From Heligmosomoides polygyrus polygyrus (lineage: Eukaryota; Nematoda; Chromadorea; Rhabditida; Heligmosomidae): 64,000 nt of DNA. The stretch lies in assembly GCA_947396885.1 (NCBI GenBank), contig OX377202.1:66250643-66314642 (forward strand), in the 5' to 3' direction. A program made the position numbers and the translations under genes. Numbering within the stretch: the stretch's first letter is position 1; each line of letters begins with the position of its first letter. The notes beneath the pieces are model-generated. The model saw nothing but the letters and a program-made list of their open reading frames with translations. It made no database searches and was not told where the DNA came from. Of the stretch, positions 31,320 to 41,751 are shown in pieces.

Positions 31320-31575
31320 GTTAAATTTCGTGATCTGGTTCGGATTTCTCGTCTAGGCCAACCAAGCCTTGCTTCCGTACGGGGTCGGCGAACTTGTTCC
31401 GGACTTGTCCGAGAATGATAAGGCACTAATTTTCCATAGGCTGGCCGCGGCAAGTCTTTGTGTGGGTCAAAATGGCATTTAAATTGCCTCCACAATATTT
31501 TGTATTGCAATAGCGATTGTAATGCGTAGCGCATTTCAGAGAACGGTTGATTAACGCCGTCCTTCATCCTATCCA
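31320..31575 (+). repeat. SINE-A copy, head truncated
   Basis: Starts at the B-box region (ctggttcggatttc), runs through 'aggccaaccaagcctt', the tcggcgaacttg variant, 'ggctggccgcggcaagtc' and ends in ttaacgccgtccttcatcctatcc. Confidence 0.9.
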
Positions 31576-31669
31576 TAATGAAACCTCATTTTTAAAGAAC
31601 ATTTCGCAAAAAAGATGCCGGCTCTCAAAACTCAAAAAATGATAGAACTACATCTCATTTCCTTAAAGG

Positions 31670-31955
31670 ACAAAGGATAAAGAAGGCGTTAGTCAATCCC
31701 TTTTGAGATGCGCCACGTGTTTTGTTTCTACGGGATGTTGTGGAGGCAATTTGAATGCGCATTTGGTCTACATAACCTGCGATGGCCAGCTGATGGTCAT
31801 GTCAGTGTTTTATTCTACTCAGACAAATCTGGTAAATATCAGTGGATAAAGCGATAGAAGGCTTGGTTGGCCTGGGCGAGAAATCCGAACCGGAAACCTG
31901 GAATCGGGTGCGCGACAACTGGCACCTAATCCGACTGCGCCCAACGAGCTCTCTT
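31670..31955 (-). repeat. SINE-A copy, nearly full length
   Basis: On the minus strand: A-box region gcgcagtcggat, B-box region ccggttcggatttctcgcc, body, and the tail ...ctttatcctttgtcc. Inverted relative to the copy 100 bp to the left, so the two could pair in a transcript. Confidence 0.9.
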
Positions 31956-33774
31956 ATTTCCTTACGTGCGTGAGATTTCTGTCAAAAATGCTCAATCAAC
32001 GGCAAAACGAAACCGGTCGGTGGTTATTAGATGTATGTCAAATATCGAAGCAACTTCTGAGAATGCGAAGCCCATTCTGACACGTTTCATGGAGCGACGA
32101 CGGGTAAGTGCAACTGAGAGAAAGCCATCTTTATAATACGGAACCTTGTCGACAAGAAAGCTATGTGACATGGCTACACATTGCATGTTTAGCGGTAGAC
32201 AGAAAGGTGTTTACCTGGACCTGAAGTGTTTGACATGTAATAGAGAGCAACTCGTAGACAGTGTGTGTCACTGAAAACAACAATAAATCCACCAGGGATA
32301 TTCAAATGTGCTGTCGTCTCGGAATTAGCTGCTTCCAATTTACGACCAGTAGTTACCGTCGTTAGCGAGAAGCTCTGGGCCTGCTTACGGATGGAAATGG
32401 GCCATAAGGGAGATAAAGACGGTGAGGAGTTCGCTTGAGCATGAATGGGCATAATTATTTGAAGAATAGGAACGACAACAAACAATACAAACTTTCAGCT
32501 GGAATACGTTGCATCGGCCACTAAAAGACCGTTCCTTAGAGCAGTTTAGTTAATGGTATTCTTTAGCTTGCGCTCAATAAACTGAGAAAGTGGTCGACGT
32601 CAGATGGTAGGACGGTTGCTGCTGGCTTACACGGAGAGCTGCAGACTACAAGTGGGCGGTCCGCGATAGTGAGTAGCGAAGAGCTACACACCCACATTCT
32701 AAAACTCAGACAAAGTTCGCTGGGCGGAAAAGCTTAAGAATACCAGTGCGACTGGGACGAACATTCGTGACGCGAATAATGCGCTGATCCATAACGTTTC
32801 AATTTAATAGTATTGATCTTTACCTGATATCATGATTATTATGATTCTACTAATCAAAAAATAACCCTGTTAAAACACCGCAAAGTTTCTATTTTTGAAA
32901 AAATCGTTGAGCTCTGACTCACCCGATCCATTGGTAAACGCAGGGTGGCCCGAAAAAATGAGGAAAATGAACTGAAAACATGAATTTGGAAATAAGGTTA
33001 TTTTGAAGAAGAAACAGATACGTTGCCGCCAGTTGCTTCTCCTAGTGAATTCATGAAATCAAAATGAGAACCACAGTGTAGAAGCTGCTGAGCGCCATGG
33101 CGGAGCGAAGCTGGCACTCTTCGTGGGGAAGAACTGAAGAAGTAGTTCAAGTCCGGCACAGCGCAGGCCGTCCCATTCTCAATTCAGTTTCGTTAGTTAA
33201 CTGACAAATGTGACAAACGAGGCGATGGGCAAAAAACAGGAACACGGAGGCATATATCAAGCCGACGACCAGCGAGCCGCGCTCCTAAGGAGATACTGCG
33301 CTCTGCGTCACATGCCCTGGGCCAACAGGAATTCAGCACGAACAGTGGCAGTGCAGAACACTTAACTATGTTGGGCAGCTAAACACAGCCTATGCAGCTA
33401 GGAGTACGGTAGACGGTTGAACTTGCGCCGAACGAGATTTCGTGGCAACGGGGAGGCTTTGTGAAACCGTTTTCACATCAATGAAGAAGGTGAGTTTGGG
33501 CCTTTTATTTGTGTTGTCCCGTTCTCTGCCTTTCTAGTGCGATTGTGATGTTGGTGATAGCTGTTGTTATCTTATTTTTGGGTGCGCTTAGCGGAATGGC
33601 GTTCTACCCCCCCCCCCCCTCCCCACCTTTAAACAGAGGCGTGGCAAATGTCTGCGTCTCCACTATCTCGTAAGACAGCCACTGGACGGACTCTCGAGCA
33701 AACCCAGGGTTTGGGGGTGGGTGGGCCATGGGGACGAGGGGTAGAACGCTCGACCCCCCTCCTCCCCCCCCCCC
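31956..33774. other. No recognisable gene
   Basis: Contains minus-strand open frames at 31992-32186 and 32189-32485 without motifs, and a C-homopolymer (about 33607-33619) followed by a second C-run (about 33753-33780). A 'cagggtggcccgaaaaa' word at 32942 recalls some Tc1/mariner ends but no partner was found. Confidence 0.3.
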
Positions 33775-34000
33775 CCCCCCATAGGCAAAGGGTAAAGGAC
33801 GCCGTTGATCAATCCCTTTTGGGACTCGCACCGCACTCTACTTTTACCGACGTCGTTGAGACGATTTGAACGCGCATTTTCCTATACAATGACTTGCGGG
33901 GGCCAGCCGATGATGATTCAGCGCTTTCTCTTTCTCATAGAAGTCAGCTTCCAGTTCATCGACCCGGGCTAGGTTGACCTGGTGTGTGGGGGGGGAATCC
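33775..34000 (-). repeat. SINE-A copy, diverged
   Basis: On the minus strand the tail ...cctttaccctttgcc, the body (ggctggcccccgcaagtc) and a weak B box can be read. It begins at the end of a poly-C run. Confidence 0.75.
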
Positions 34001-34270
34001 TCGGCACCTCCACCGACTCCGCTTCACGCGTCTTCGGAGATATCCTAAGTAATAAGAGTGAAATGGGAAGGAAATAAGAAAGAAAAGGAATAAGAGTGAA
34101 ATATAGCAGACATCAAATGTAAATCAAAAGCGTCAACGAAAAAAAACTGATATATACTTATGTAGTATGAGTCTGAGACTGATGGGAGTCATATTAATGA
34201 TTTCCGGACCTCTTGCCTTGCGTTTAACATGTTGTTTGATACCGGTATACCTTGTATACTGACATATATA
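34001..34270. other. No recognisable feature
   Basis: Purine-rich, then AT-rich flank of the next MITE. Confidence 0.35.
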
Positions 34271-35301
34271 TTAGGTTGTCCCATAAGTCCTTGCAGTTTG
34301 TTTCAACGATTCACTGCAGATTTCTCCGTTCTTCTCTTGCATAGCTCTGCATGGCTTTCGAAAGAGAATGGTTTGCTCTATCAGAACTTGTATTGCATTT
34401 CTTTTTTCATAATGAACTTCGTCAATTTTTAGGTACTTGAAGTGAAAAGTGAAAAAGTGAAAAAGTAGCCATTTGCGCACTTGTTCTCTCCGCTTAGGTT
34501 TGTAATTTTTTGCACAGTTTTTTATAGCACTTGGAAGACAATGTTCTGTGCTACAAGAATATGTGTTAGTCATTTGTCATTTATTGATTTTTAGGTCATC
34601 AAATTGGGAGTCCGAAGGAGGATGATTATTTTTGCCGACAGCTCCTGCTCTGTGGTTGGACTTTTTGGGTTGGTGTTATATGTCACTCGAAAGAGAACGT
34701 CTTGCTCTATAAGAGTGCGTGCCGCGTTTATTGATTTGTAATGAATATCAACAAAACGTCAAAAAGAGAAAAATCGTCTTCACCAACAACTCCTTCTCCT
34801 CTGATATTCGACAGGAGTCAGCATGAGCCAATAAGCGCGACACAAATTCTAGCTGAGCTAGGCATTCTCTTCCGAAAGACATATAACACCAAGCAAAAAA
34901 GTCCAACCACAGAACCGGAGTTTCGGTAAAAATTCGGGCGGAAAAGTCGGACGTCCCAATTTGATGGCCTAAAAATCAAGGACAAGTGAGGAAATAGGAC
35001 CAACACATCTTCTTGTAGCAGAGGGCATTGTCCTCCAAATGCTATAAAAAACTACGCAAAAATTACAAACCTAAGCGGAGAGAACAAGTACGCAAATGGC
35101 TACTTTTTCACTTTTCCACTTTTCACTTTAACGGCCTAAAAATTGACAAAATTCATGATGAAAAAAGAAACGCAATACATGATCTGATGGAGAAAATAAT
35201 TCTCTTTCGAAAGCTATCCAGCGCTATGCAAGACACCGCCGGCGAAATCTGCAGTGAATCGTTGAAAAAAAAAAACTGCAACCACTTATGGGACAACCTA
35301 A
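34271..35301. mobile_element. Foldback MITE with mariner-type ends, copy 2
   Basis: 1031 bp between TA dinucleotides (34269-34270, 35302-35303). Ends ttaggttgtcccataagt / acttatgggacaacctaa. Contains the same inner inverted blocks as copy 1 plus a longer centre (about 34690-34860) shared with copy 3. Confidence 0.92.
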
Positions 35302-35513
35302 TATACACCATTTTCAGGCGAAATTCAATGTTGTTCAAAACAAATTCAACGTTTTTAAAATCAATTTCAACGTTCTTCTCTAATCTTGCCCGTGTCATAT
35401 AGGCGGACCACTCCACTCTTCCTTGTGCGATTTGTCAAGTTTGCAGACAGCATGAGCAACGATCATCAAGACGTCACGGCCGATACATTCTATTCTCTCG
35501 GAATCAGAAGGAG

Positions 35514-35930
35514 ATGTTGGTCAAGCTGGTGTTCGTCGACGGAAGGGTCACAGACGAAGCTGCTCAGATTGCTGGTGTCAACGAGAACACTGCACGAAGC
35601 ATTATCATCTCGTACAATCGAGAGGGGGAGGGGAAACAGCCGAGGGCTTACGTAGGTAATGGTTTGAATTCATATCCAGTCACTCGTTGTTTCAGTACTC
35701 AATTTTCTATCTATAGGTAGCAACGCAAAAAAGCTTACCGCTGAGGTCTTGCTTTTCATCGAAGAGATCGTCCACCGGCATCCACATCACACCATGGCTT
35801 AGATACGGCGATTTCTCAAGGATGAAAAAGCCTCAATGTGTCAGTTTCTACGATTCTCAACGCTCTAACGAAACTCCATATCACACTTAAAAACGCCGAA
35901 AGGCCTAAAAAGGACTTACTTACATGTTGT
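35514..35930 (+). pseudogene. Tc1/IS630-like transposase N-terminus with one intron
   Basis: Exon 1 reads EMLVKLVFVDGRVTDEAAQI and AGVNENTARSIIISYNREGE, a homeodomain-like helix-turn-helix. A 61-bp intron (35656-35716, gtaatg...ctatag) restores the frame in phase 1 to GSNAKKLTAEVLLFIEEIVH, then a TAG and a frameshift, then LNVSVSTILNALTKLHITLK: a second helix-turn-helix followed by the ITLK..E linker common in IS630/Tc1-type proteins. The DDE/D catalytic domain is missing, replaced by a fragment of the tRNA-like foldback element at 35936. Confidence 0.6.
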
Positions 35931-35935
35931 TACAG

Positions 35936-35985
35936 GATGTTTGGTCACGATCAAAACTTGCGCGAGGCGAGACTTACTTTCACTC
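35936..35985 (-). repeat. Partial copy of the tRNA-like foldback element
   Basis: gttacaggatgtttggtcacgatcaaaactt and the following 'gcgagg' match the terminal segment of 14348-14390. The tRNA-like module is truncated. Confidence 0.6.
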
Positions 35986-36649
35986 GCTCATTCTGATGTT
36001 TTGAGTAGCTATTGTTGTATTGCTGTATTGTTTATCGTATTGTTGTACAGCTTGTAGTTTTATCGCTTAATTTGCTTGTTTTGTACGTGCATCGCATTAC
36101 TACTGGATTTCCGCTTTATTTGCTGGTTGTTTCTAATTTTTCGTTGCATATCTTTTTTGACATGTTGGAATTTTTTGAGAAGAAGTAAACATTGGAACGT
36201 ACAACTTGCAAAGAAGACGTGTAATTTGACTCAAAAGCCGTTGAACTTGTTTTGAAAAACGTTGCATTTATTTTGATCAACGTCGAATTTGTCGAACGAC
36301 AGTCGGGCATGAAACGTCGAATTTACTATGGAAAACTATTAATTTGTTTGCACCAACGTTGAGTTTGATTTGGACAACGTTAAATTTAGTTTGGACAACG
36401 TCGAGTTTCAACTGAAAATGGTAGATATCAACCTGTGAAGCTGTTGTATTCTGTTTGACGAGATATTGGCTCCGGCGTGACTATGAGTGCTTTCCTAAAC
36501 ATTCATTTCCTTGAACGGGAAGTTCCTCTTCGATCCGCGCCGTAGCGAGAGTAGCATTACATCCAACGCGTGCAAACCTAAGGAAAGGGCGTGCCCGATG
36601 TAGTAACCACCTTCTTCGATCCGAGGGACCAGTATGGATCTTCGTCGAT

Positions 36650-37150
36650 ATAGAACTTTCGGACTCTCTTGTTAAGAGGGATCTCGGGCCGCTTTAGCAG
36701 GGCCACGTGGCGCTTCCTCGGGTGGTGGACAGGGGAACGAAGCACGAACCGACCGTGTACTACCCAGAGACATAGGTGACTTGTTCATGCACAGAGTGCT
36801 TGAATGTGTAGTTCGTGCCTGCGCGGATTGTATCTGTGTCGGACCGGCCAAAGCCTGCTCGGGAGCACATCGTAAGGCGATTCGAGACCGCCTGAAAACT
36901 CTCGCTCCGCCCCCTTCAGGCAGTCTGGCTGGCTTTCCGGAGTTCCTCGCCCGCACGATAGAGCAGACTAGCTACCCCTGTGTACTCCACTCAAACACAG
37001 CAGCAGTAAAAGGCATCATTCCCCTGACCACAAAAGAGACCATTTCTGGGGCGATGGGAATGACGAGTGCGGAGAAACTGCTAACTCAGGGCCTAACCGG
37101 GCTGCGTAAACTGGGAAGGCCTATGATTACGTTCTCTACTTACAACGCAG
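36650..37150 (+). pseudogene. RTE-B 5' fragment
   Basis: 'ctctcttgttaagagggatctcgggccgc' (in part) and following words match the 5' region of the RTE-B copy at 48960-49270, including 'cccagagac', 'aaacacagcagca' and the GTAAA..GGG. region up to the ORF start. Compared with that copy it holds about 200 bp of additional sequence (36780-36980). There is no endonuclease or RT sequence. A plus-strand open frame at 36781-37206 spans it but is non-coding in origin. Confidence 0.7.
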
Positions 37151-38690
37151 TACAACATTGCTCATTGTTTCTGCGTTCATTACGGCCATTACACAGGGTA
37201 GTCTAGCTGTACGATCTTGAAAGTGGGAACCTTCGGTGGTATTGAAATTGCTCAACTGTAGCCTGCGTATTTGTCTTCTGTGCTTGCAATCAGATTATTG
37301 CAGCATGCCCATAGCATAAGCTTCTACAGGGGAGAAATAAAGAGAACCAGAACATGTCACGAAGGCGCACAGCAGGGGGCGCGCGAACGCGCCGATGCTC
37401 CTACCGTAATCGCGGCAGCCAATCATGGCACCGATCGAACACGTCTATCCCGTGCCTGTGCGGCTGAGCCCTGCCGTGCCACTGTGCGCGATTACGGTCG
37501 GTGCTCTGGCCGTTCTGGCACCCCTTACTATGCGCCTTTGCGACATATACCGAAAGACGAAAGTGAAAAATGAACTCATTTCAGCTAGAGGGTGTCCTAG
37601 TCTGCGCTTATTGAAAACGAAGTCGAAATGAATAACACAGAAAACATGAGAATGTATGACAGTTGTGAGCTATGTCGGGACGTTTGCAAATGATTAGGAC
37701 GTGAAGGAAATACATTGAATTGTCTGTGCCCAAAGCGCGAACCGATTGATTGATGGCGTTTTGGCCTACCTTTATTTTATTTTACTGTTGTTATCTGCCT
37801 TATTCTGCTGGAAGATGATACGTTCTCGGTGCAGGTCTAGTAAGAGAGCTCTTCCCTATTAGGTTTACACCGATAATGGTCCTTTTGAGGTCTCTCTTCC
37901 GACTAGGAACTCGAAAACTGAGTTTATCTCGAGAGCCTGGTTGGTAGTCTACTTATTTCTATTTGTCGTTTCCTATTTATTGGGTTTTCCTATGTCGGGA
38001 ACCCTTTAAGAAGGGCCACCACCAACTAGGATTGCATCTGCAGAACATATACAGGACGTAAGGCTGAGCGATCCACTCCTCTGCTTCGTGATGTTGTAGA
38101 GAAGGTTTAAACCGTATTCGCATTAGGCTTTCCGTTTAAGCAAAAGGCAAATAACTAATCCGGGCTTATGAAGAAATTCGTGCAGCGTAGGATTTCTAAT
38201 CGTGGACGCACTATTCCGCCTGCTCCGTCCGTGCCATGCAGGAGCATGACCTGCGCATCAATGGTACCCGTTCAAGAAGTGTCATAGTTGCACCCAGCTA
38301 GGCTTAGGAGGTGCACGTAGAGCATTTCCTGGTTTCTCCCGACAAGGAAGGATACCAGACCGCAGTGGCACTGTGAGATGAGGCCAACATCTTCAGATGC
38401 AGCTTGGACCGCTGATCCTGAATGTGTAGCCTGGAACTGCAACGGGCATCCGGGAACAGAGCTGGAGCATTCTCGCCTCGCCTCGTTGGCTCTGGTTGCG
38501 CTCAGAGCTGGGCTGTCAATGGCTCCGAACTCTAATAGGCGGGAAGCACCGCGGAGCAGTGATGGTGCAGTGGGTAAAGAATGGGAATAATGGGCTTGTA
38601 TGTAGTTCAACTCGCCGCAGTTCGCCCAGTGGGTTATCTGGAACGCTGATCACGAATGAGACAGTGTTTGTGAATGTGTTATATTTATTC
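37151..38690. other. No confident gene
   Basis: Contains a 12-bp inverted pair (accgtaatcgcg at 37403-37414, cgcgattacggt at 37487-37498) in a GC-rich block, and at 38370-38410 a word set (gagatgagg...gatgc.gc.t.gacc.ctgat) that recurs at 58950-59000. Both suggest unnamed repeats. Confidence 0.35.
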
Positions 38691-38691
38691 G

Positions 38692-38866
38692 AATTCATCA
38701 ACGAATTACAGCAATTTAACAGAGAAAAGGAAACCAAAACTCCTGATAGCGCGACTTATCAAGCTGTATGGTGAAATGTTTCGTTCGCTATCAGGGATTT
38801 CAGTGTATTTTCTCCGTTAAATTGTTGTAAGTCATTGATGAATCCAGCCCCTGGCTAACTAACCAA
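38692..38866. repeat. Inverted-repeat MITE, family of 61684-61825
   Basis: ttcatcaacgaattacagcaa... (38692-38751) is inverted at about 38793-38850 with scattered mismatches. The right end ttgatgaatccagcccc matches the ends of the small MITE at 61684-61825 (ggggccggattcatcaa). Confidence 0.65.
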
Positions 38867-39389
38867 GAGGCAGAGCGCAACGGAACACGTGAAAGCGTTG
38901 CCACGCCATCACCACCTCATTTCGCTAAACCACCTGCTCAAATACTGATAAACGATGGCGAGCACTTTTAGTGCATTCGCAGCAACTTTGATAACTCGGA
39001 TATTCGTTTTTCCAAGAACTGAACTATGCGCAGATGCCAACATCTAAGAGGAGCTACAAACTGTCCTCCGAAAATCAAAGTAACCGATCAGTCTGCAAAA
39101 TTTGTTTTGATCTCTTTTCGGGATGGTCTACCATCGCAGAGGGAGCGTAAAAAGTGCAGACGCATCTTCTTTTGTTTTTGTTACAACTGCAGCCTTGTTT
39201 GACAAGGTGTTAACGTCAGTTTTTGAAAGTTTCCCGAGCTATGTGCAATTGTCACTTTCATGGTGGTCCACCATTTTCTATTGTATTTATGCGCGTACAA
39301 CATATTTTTGGAATGGTAGTAGCCCGTCTAAAGCGAAAATCCATCGTCGCGTCGGCCACGCCAAGAAGGGCATCGTCAGAATCCCCACT
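38867..39389. other. No confident gene
   Basis: A plus-strand open frame at 39123-39410 has no motif. Its right part may be the beginning of the transposase relic that follows. Confidence 0.3.
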
Positions 39390-40320
39390 GTCCTTTGTCT
39401 AACCGTCTAAAGAGCAGGCAAGCTCTTGGAAGAATCTGGAGGATCATAAGACATTCGTCGAATCTGTCGCTTTTGCTCAAATGTTATTAAATTGAATGAA
39501 GACGTCATCTGAAAGGGAATCAAGCAGTCTCCGCAACAAATGAACAGGGATCGAAACGTAAGCGGAGGATCTGTCAAAACGATTATTCACAAGAAGCTCA
39601 ATGCTCATAGCTATCGCCCACAAAAGTGCTTGGCTCTGTCCTTCGATAAAAAACAGACAAGAGGATGCAGATACGAAGAGCTGCTCAGGCCAACAATGTT
39701 CTCAGCGGTTTCAGCGACGAAAAGCTCTTCACCGTTCTTTGCCACGGAAGCAGCATTCAACTGGAAAAACTGTAGCATATTCTCCAAGGATCTTCAACCT
39801 GCTAGTTCTGGAGGAAGGCTCGCTGCAAGGATAGCCGGAGCATCCCACCAAAATCATGGTCTGCGCATTCATACATGCTTTTTATTGAAGAAGAAAAAGA
39901 AGAAGAAGAAGAAGAAGAAGAAGAAGGGGTGAAGATAAACCAGTAAAATACCTCAATTTCCTCCCTAAAGGACCATCCGATTTCTTTACTCGAATCTCTC
40001 TTTGGGAGTAAACCGTATGCTTTCCGGTAGGATTAGACTCCTGCGCGAAACGTCGAGGATTGTTCAGAACTGGTGCCGCGGTCACTTGAAGAAGTTTACT
40101 TCGGCGGAGGAATGGCCCTGCACAGCCCTGTTCTGAGTTCGTCAGACATAGAAAACGAGGCCCGCGCTACTTCTCACAAAAGTATCCGATCACTGAAGAT
40201 GCTCTGATCACAGCATGGAACGAAATCAACGTGGACCACCGTTGATGCCTTTCCTCGTCATCTTCGCCTCTGCATTCGCATCAAAAGAGTTCACACCGAA
40301 TAAAAGTGATGATATTCTGT
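39390..40320 (+). pseudogene. Tc1/mariner-superfamily transposase remnant
   Basis: Broken frames read in order: an HTH region near 39400-39560 (NRDRNVSGGSVKTIIHKKLN), a basic stretch, then FSDEKLFTV at about 39712 carrying the first catalytic aspartate, KDLQPASSGGRLAARIAGAS, HPTKIMVCAF at about 39845, and near 40205 AWNEINVDH, the usual C-terminal motif before a Phe-Pro-Arg-Arg-Leu-Arg block. An (AAG)n microsatellite (39889-39928) interrupts it. At least three frameshifts and two stops. The order of motifs fits a Tc1-like or DD-E/D family protein with an intact order but no function. Confidence 0.65.
39889..39928. repeat. (AAG)n microsatellite
   Basis: About 13 units, giving a spurious poly-Lys/Leu reading on the two strands. 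Confidence 0.95.
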
Positions 40321-40825
40321 TTGCTAGATTATTGTTCACATTTTTGATAACTACTTATTAAATTTTTATGGTGCGTTGTTATTTCCACTCTACGTTCCAC
40401 TCTTCTACTCTACGTCTGGAGCATCAATACTCCACGTGCCCTGGATGTACGCAGATTTAAAAAAAACTTGGAGTAGTACCTTTCCGGAACACGAATACGG
40501 ATTAAAAAATATTACTAAGCAAAAATGATAGCCTCGGAAAGCAGCGCTGCAAATGTTTTTACCACATTACATATGTAAAAACTAGCTATGCCCCATTCTT
40601 ATAGAGGGCGTGCTTTATACAATAGTAATGCCTCTTTCAGAAAACTTAAAGTTGCCCACTCGCGGTCGCTGCGGCTCGCGATTCAAGGTTCGTCATCGTC
40701 CATGGACAGATGGATGGTAAGAAGGCCGGAAGGCTAATCTCTCCTGGCTATATAATCGCCGGAGGCAAGTCGAGACTGTTCACATCTGGTCAATAGGAAG
40801 AAGCCAACAACTAAGCGAGCTGCGC
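40321..40825. other. No recognisable feature
   Basis: AT-rich flank. Nothing supported. Confidence 0.4.
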
Positions 40826-41751
40826 TCTATTAGGGGGGGGGGGGGGCAAAAGTAATGAGACACCCCATGCCGTTTCCACATATCTCGTGGCTGGAGTCTG
40901 GTTTCGTGCTTGTTGTATTTGTATGTTTGTATGCTACTTACTGAAGCCCATCTGAAAAGTTACCACTTCCGCCCTTTCCAGAAGCATGCCAAAAACCCCA
41001 GCCTGTCTCATGCCGAAACCCCAGTCTGACGAGTCGACCTGTGTCGCTCAAATCTCCCCCAATTCCCAACCCCGAGCAGCCTGGGCTCAATATTCACGCA
41101 AGATGAGAAGTACGTCTTCTACCTTAATCCTGCCAAGCAGCGAGTCTGAGTGAGGCCTGGTGAATTGTTATCGACCTTCGTTCGGCGAGATGTTCACGGC
41201 GAGAAGCACATTTGGAGCTTTTGGGTCTGCGCCCATGACCGGTACGCCGGAGGCTGTTTCCCAAGAGCACCGCGATGAACTCCAAGGCCATGGTGAACGA
41301 AATGGAGGAGATGGGCCGGCGACTCGCTCTTATTCATGCGCAGCGCTTCAAGAAGGTTCTTCTCTTCGACAACGCCGCACCCCATCGGGAAAAAGTAAGC
41401 ACGGATAAGCTTGGCCAGCTGGGCTACGTTCACATGCCTCACCCACCGTATTCGCTGGACATCTCTCCATGCAACTACCACTACTACTTGAGCCTACAGG
41501 ACTTCCTAGTCGGAAGGGACACAAGAACCCAAGCAGTCCTTGACAACCATATCGAGCAGTTGATCAACACCAGACTCAAGCAGTACTGGAAGGATGGGAT
41601 CAGGAAGTTGGCTGAGCGATGGCAGCAAGGTCCTTGCCCTTAATGGCAAATACATTCCTCAGCATCGTTGAGTTGTAATTGAGTTATAAGGAGATAAAGA
41701 TTTTTTTCATTTTGTCTCATTACTTTTGCCCCCCCCCCCCCCCCTAATAGA
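40826..41751 (+). mobile_element. Internally deleted mariner with oligo-G/oligo-C ends
   Basis: The terminal inverted repeats are tctatta + G14 + caaaagtaatgagaca (40826-40862) and tgtctcattacttttg + C16 + taataga (41713-41751). Total 926 bp against about 1.3 kb for a full mariner. The interior holds a mariner transposase lacking its N-terminal helix-turn-helix. Guanine runs of this size inside inverted ends are unusual. Confidence 0.9.
41100..41643 (+). pseudogene. Mariner transposase remnant in the oligo-G element
   Basis: First a frame with FTQDEKYVFYLNPAKQRV (first aspartate, about 41100-41150), then in other frames GEKHIWSFWVCAHDRY, and from 41275 an uninterrupted C-terminal frame: LLFDNAAPHREK (second aspartate), then MPHPPYSLDISPCNYHYYLS. 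The third catalytic aspartate of the usual SDYH is here Asn (CNYH), which would abolish catalysis in known mariners. The C-terminus WKDGIRKLAERWQQ matches the W.[DN]GI..LP.RW block of the family. Confidence 0.87.

Larger units (their letters stand above)
35304..36423 (+). mobile_element. Tc1/IS630-like DNA element with repeat-built inverted ends
   Basis: Left end: ccattttcag (35308) followed by two to three units like 'aattcaacgttttt' to about 35390. Right end: four to six units like 'tttggacaacgt' (about 36230-36412) and the inverted ctgaaaatgg (36412-36421). TA-like dinucleotides flank both ends. Between them lies a transposase fragment (35514-35930). So the element is about 1.1 kb with long inverted repeats made of degenerate 20-25-bp tandem units. 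Confidence 0.65.

Noticed and set aside
32942..32965. Left end of another Tc1/mariner-type element (cagggtggcccg...)
   Set aside because: No inverted partner and no transposase motif within 2 kb.
33604..33831. Gly-run protein
   Set aside because: Produced by the C homopolymers at 33607 and 33760.
36781..37206. A 141-residue protein
   Set aside because: Covers the 5' UTR fragment of RTE-B, which is non-coding in the better-preserved copy at 48955.
37401..37500. Regulatory palindrome accgtaatcgcg/cgcgattacggt
   Set aside because: 12-bp arms over 70 nt spacing are within chance for a GC-rich block and no gene depends on it.
39540..39932. A 130-residue protein ending in poly-Lys
   Set aside because: The tail is the (AAG)n microsatellite and the front part is a broken Tc1/mariner-superfamily transposase in the wrong frames.
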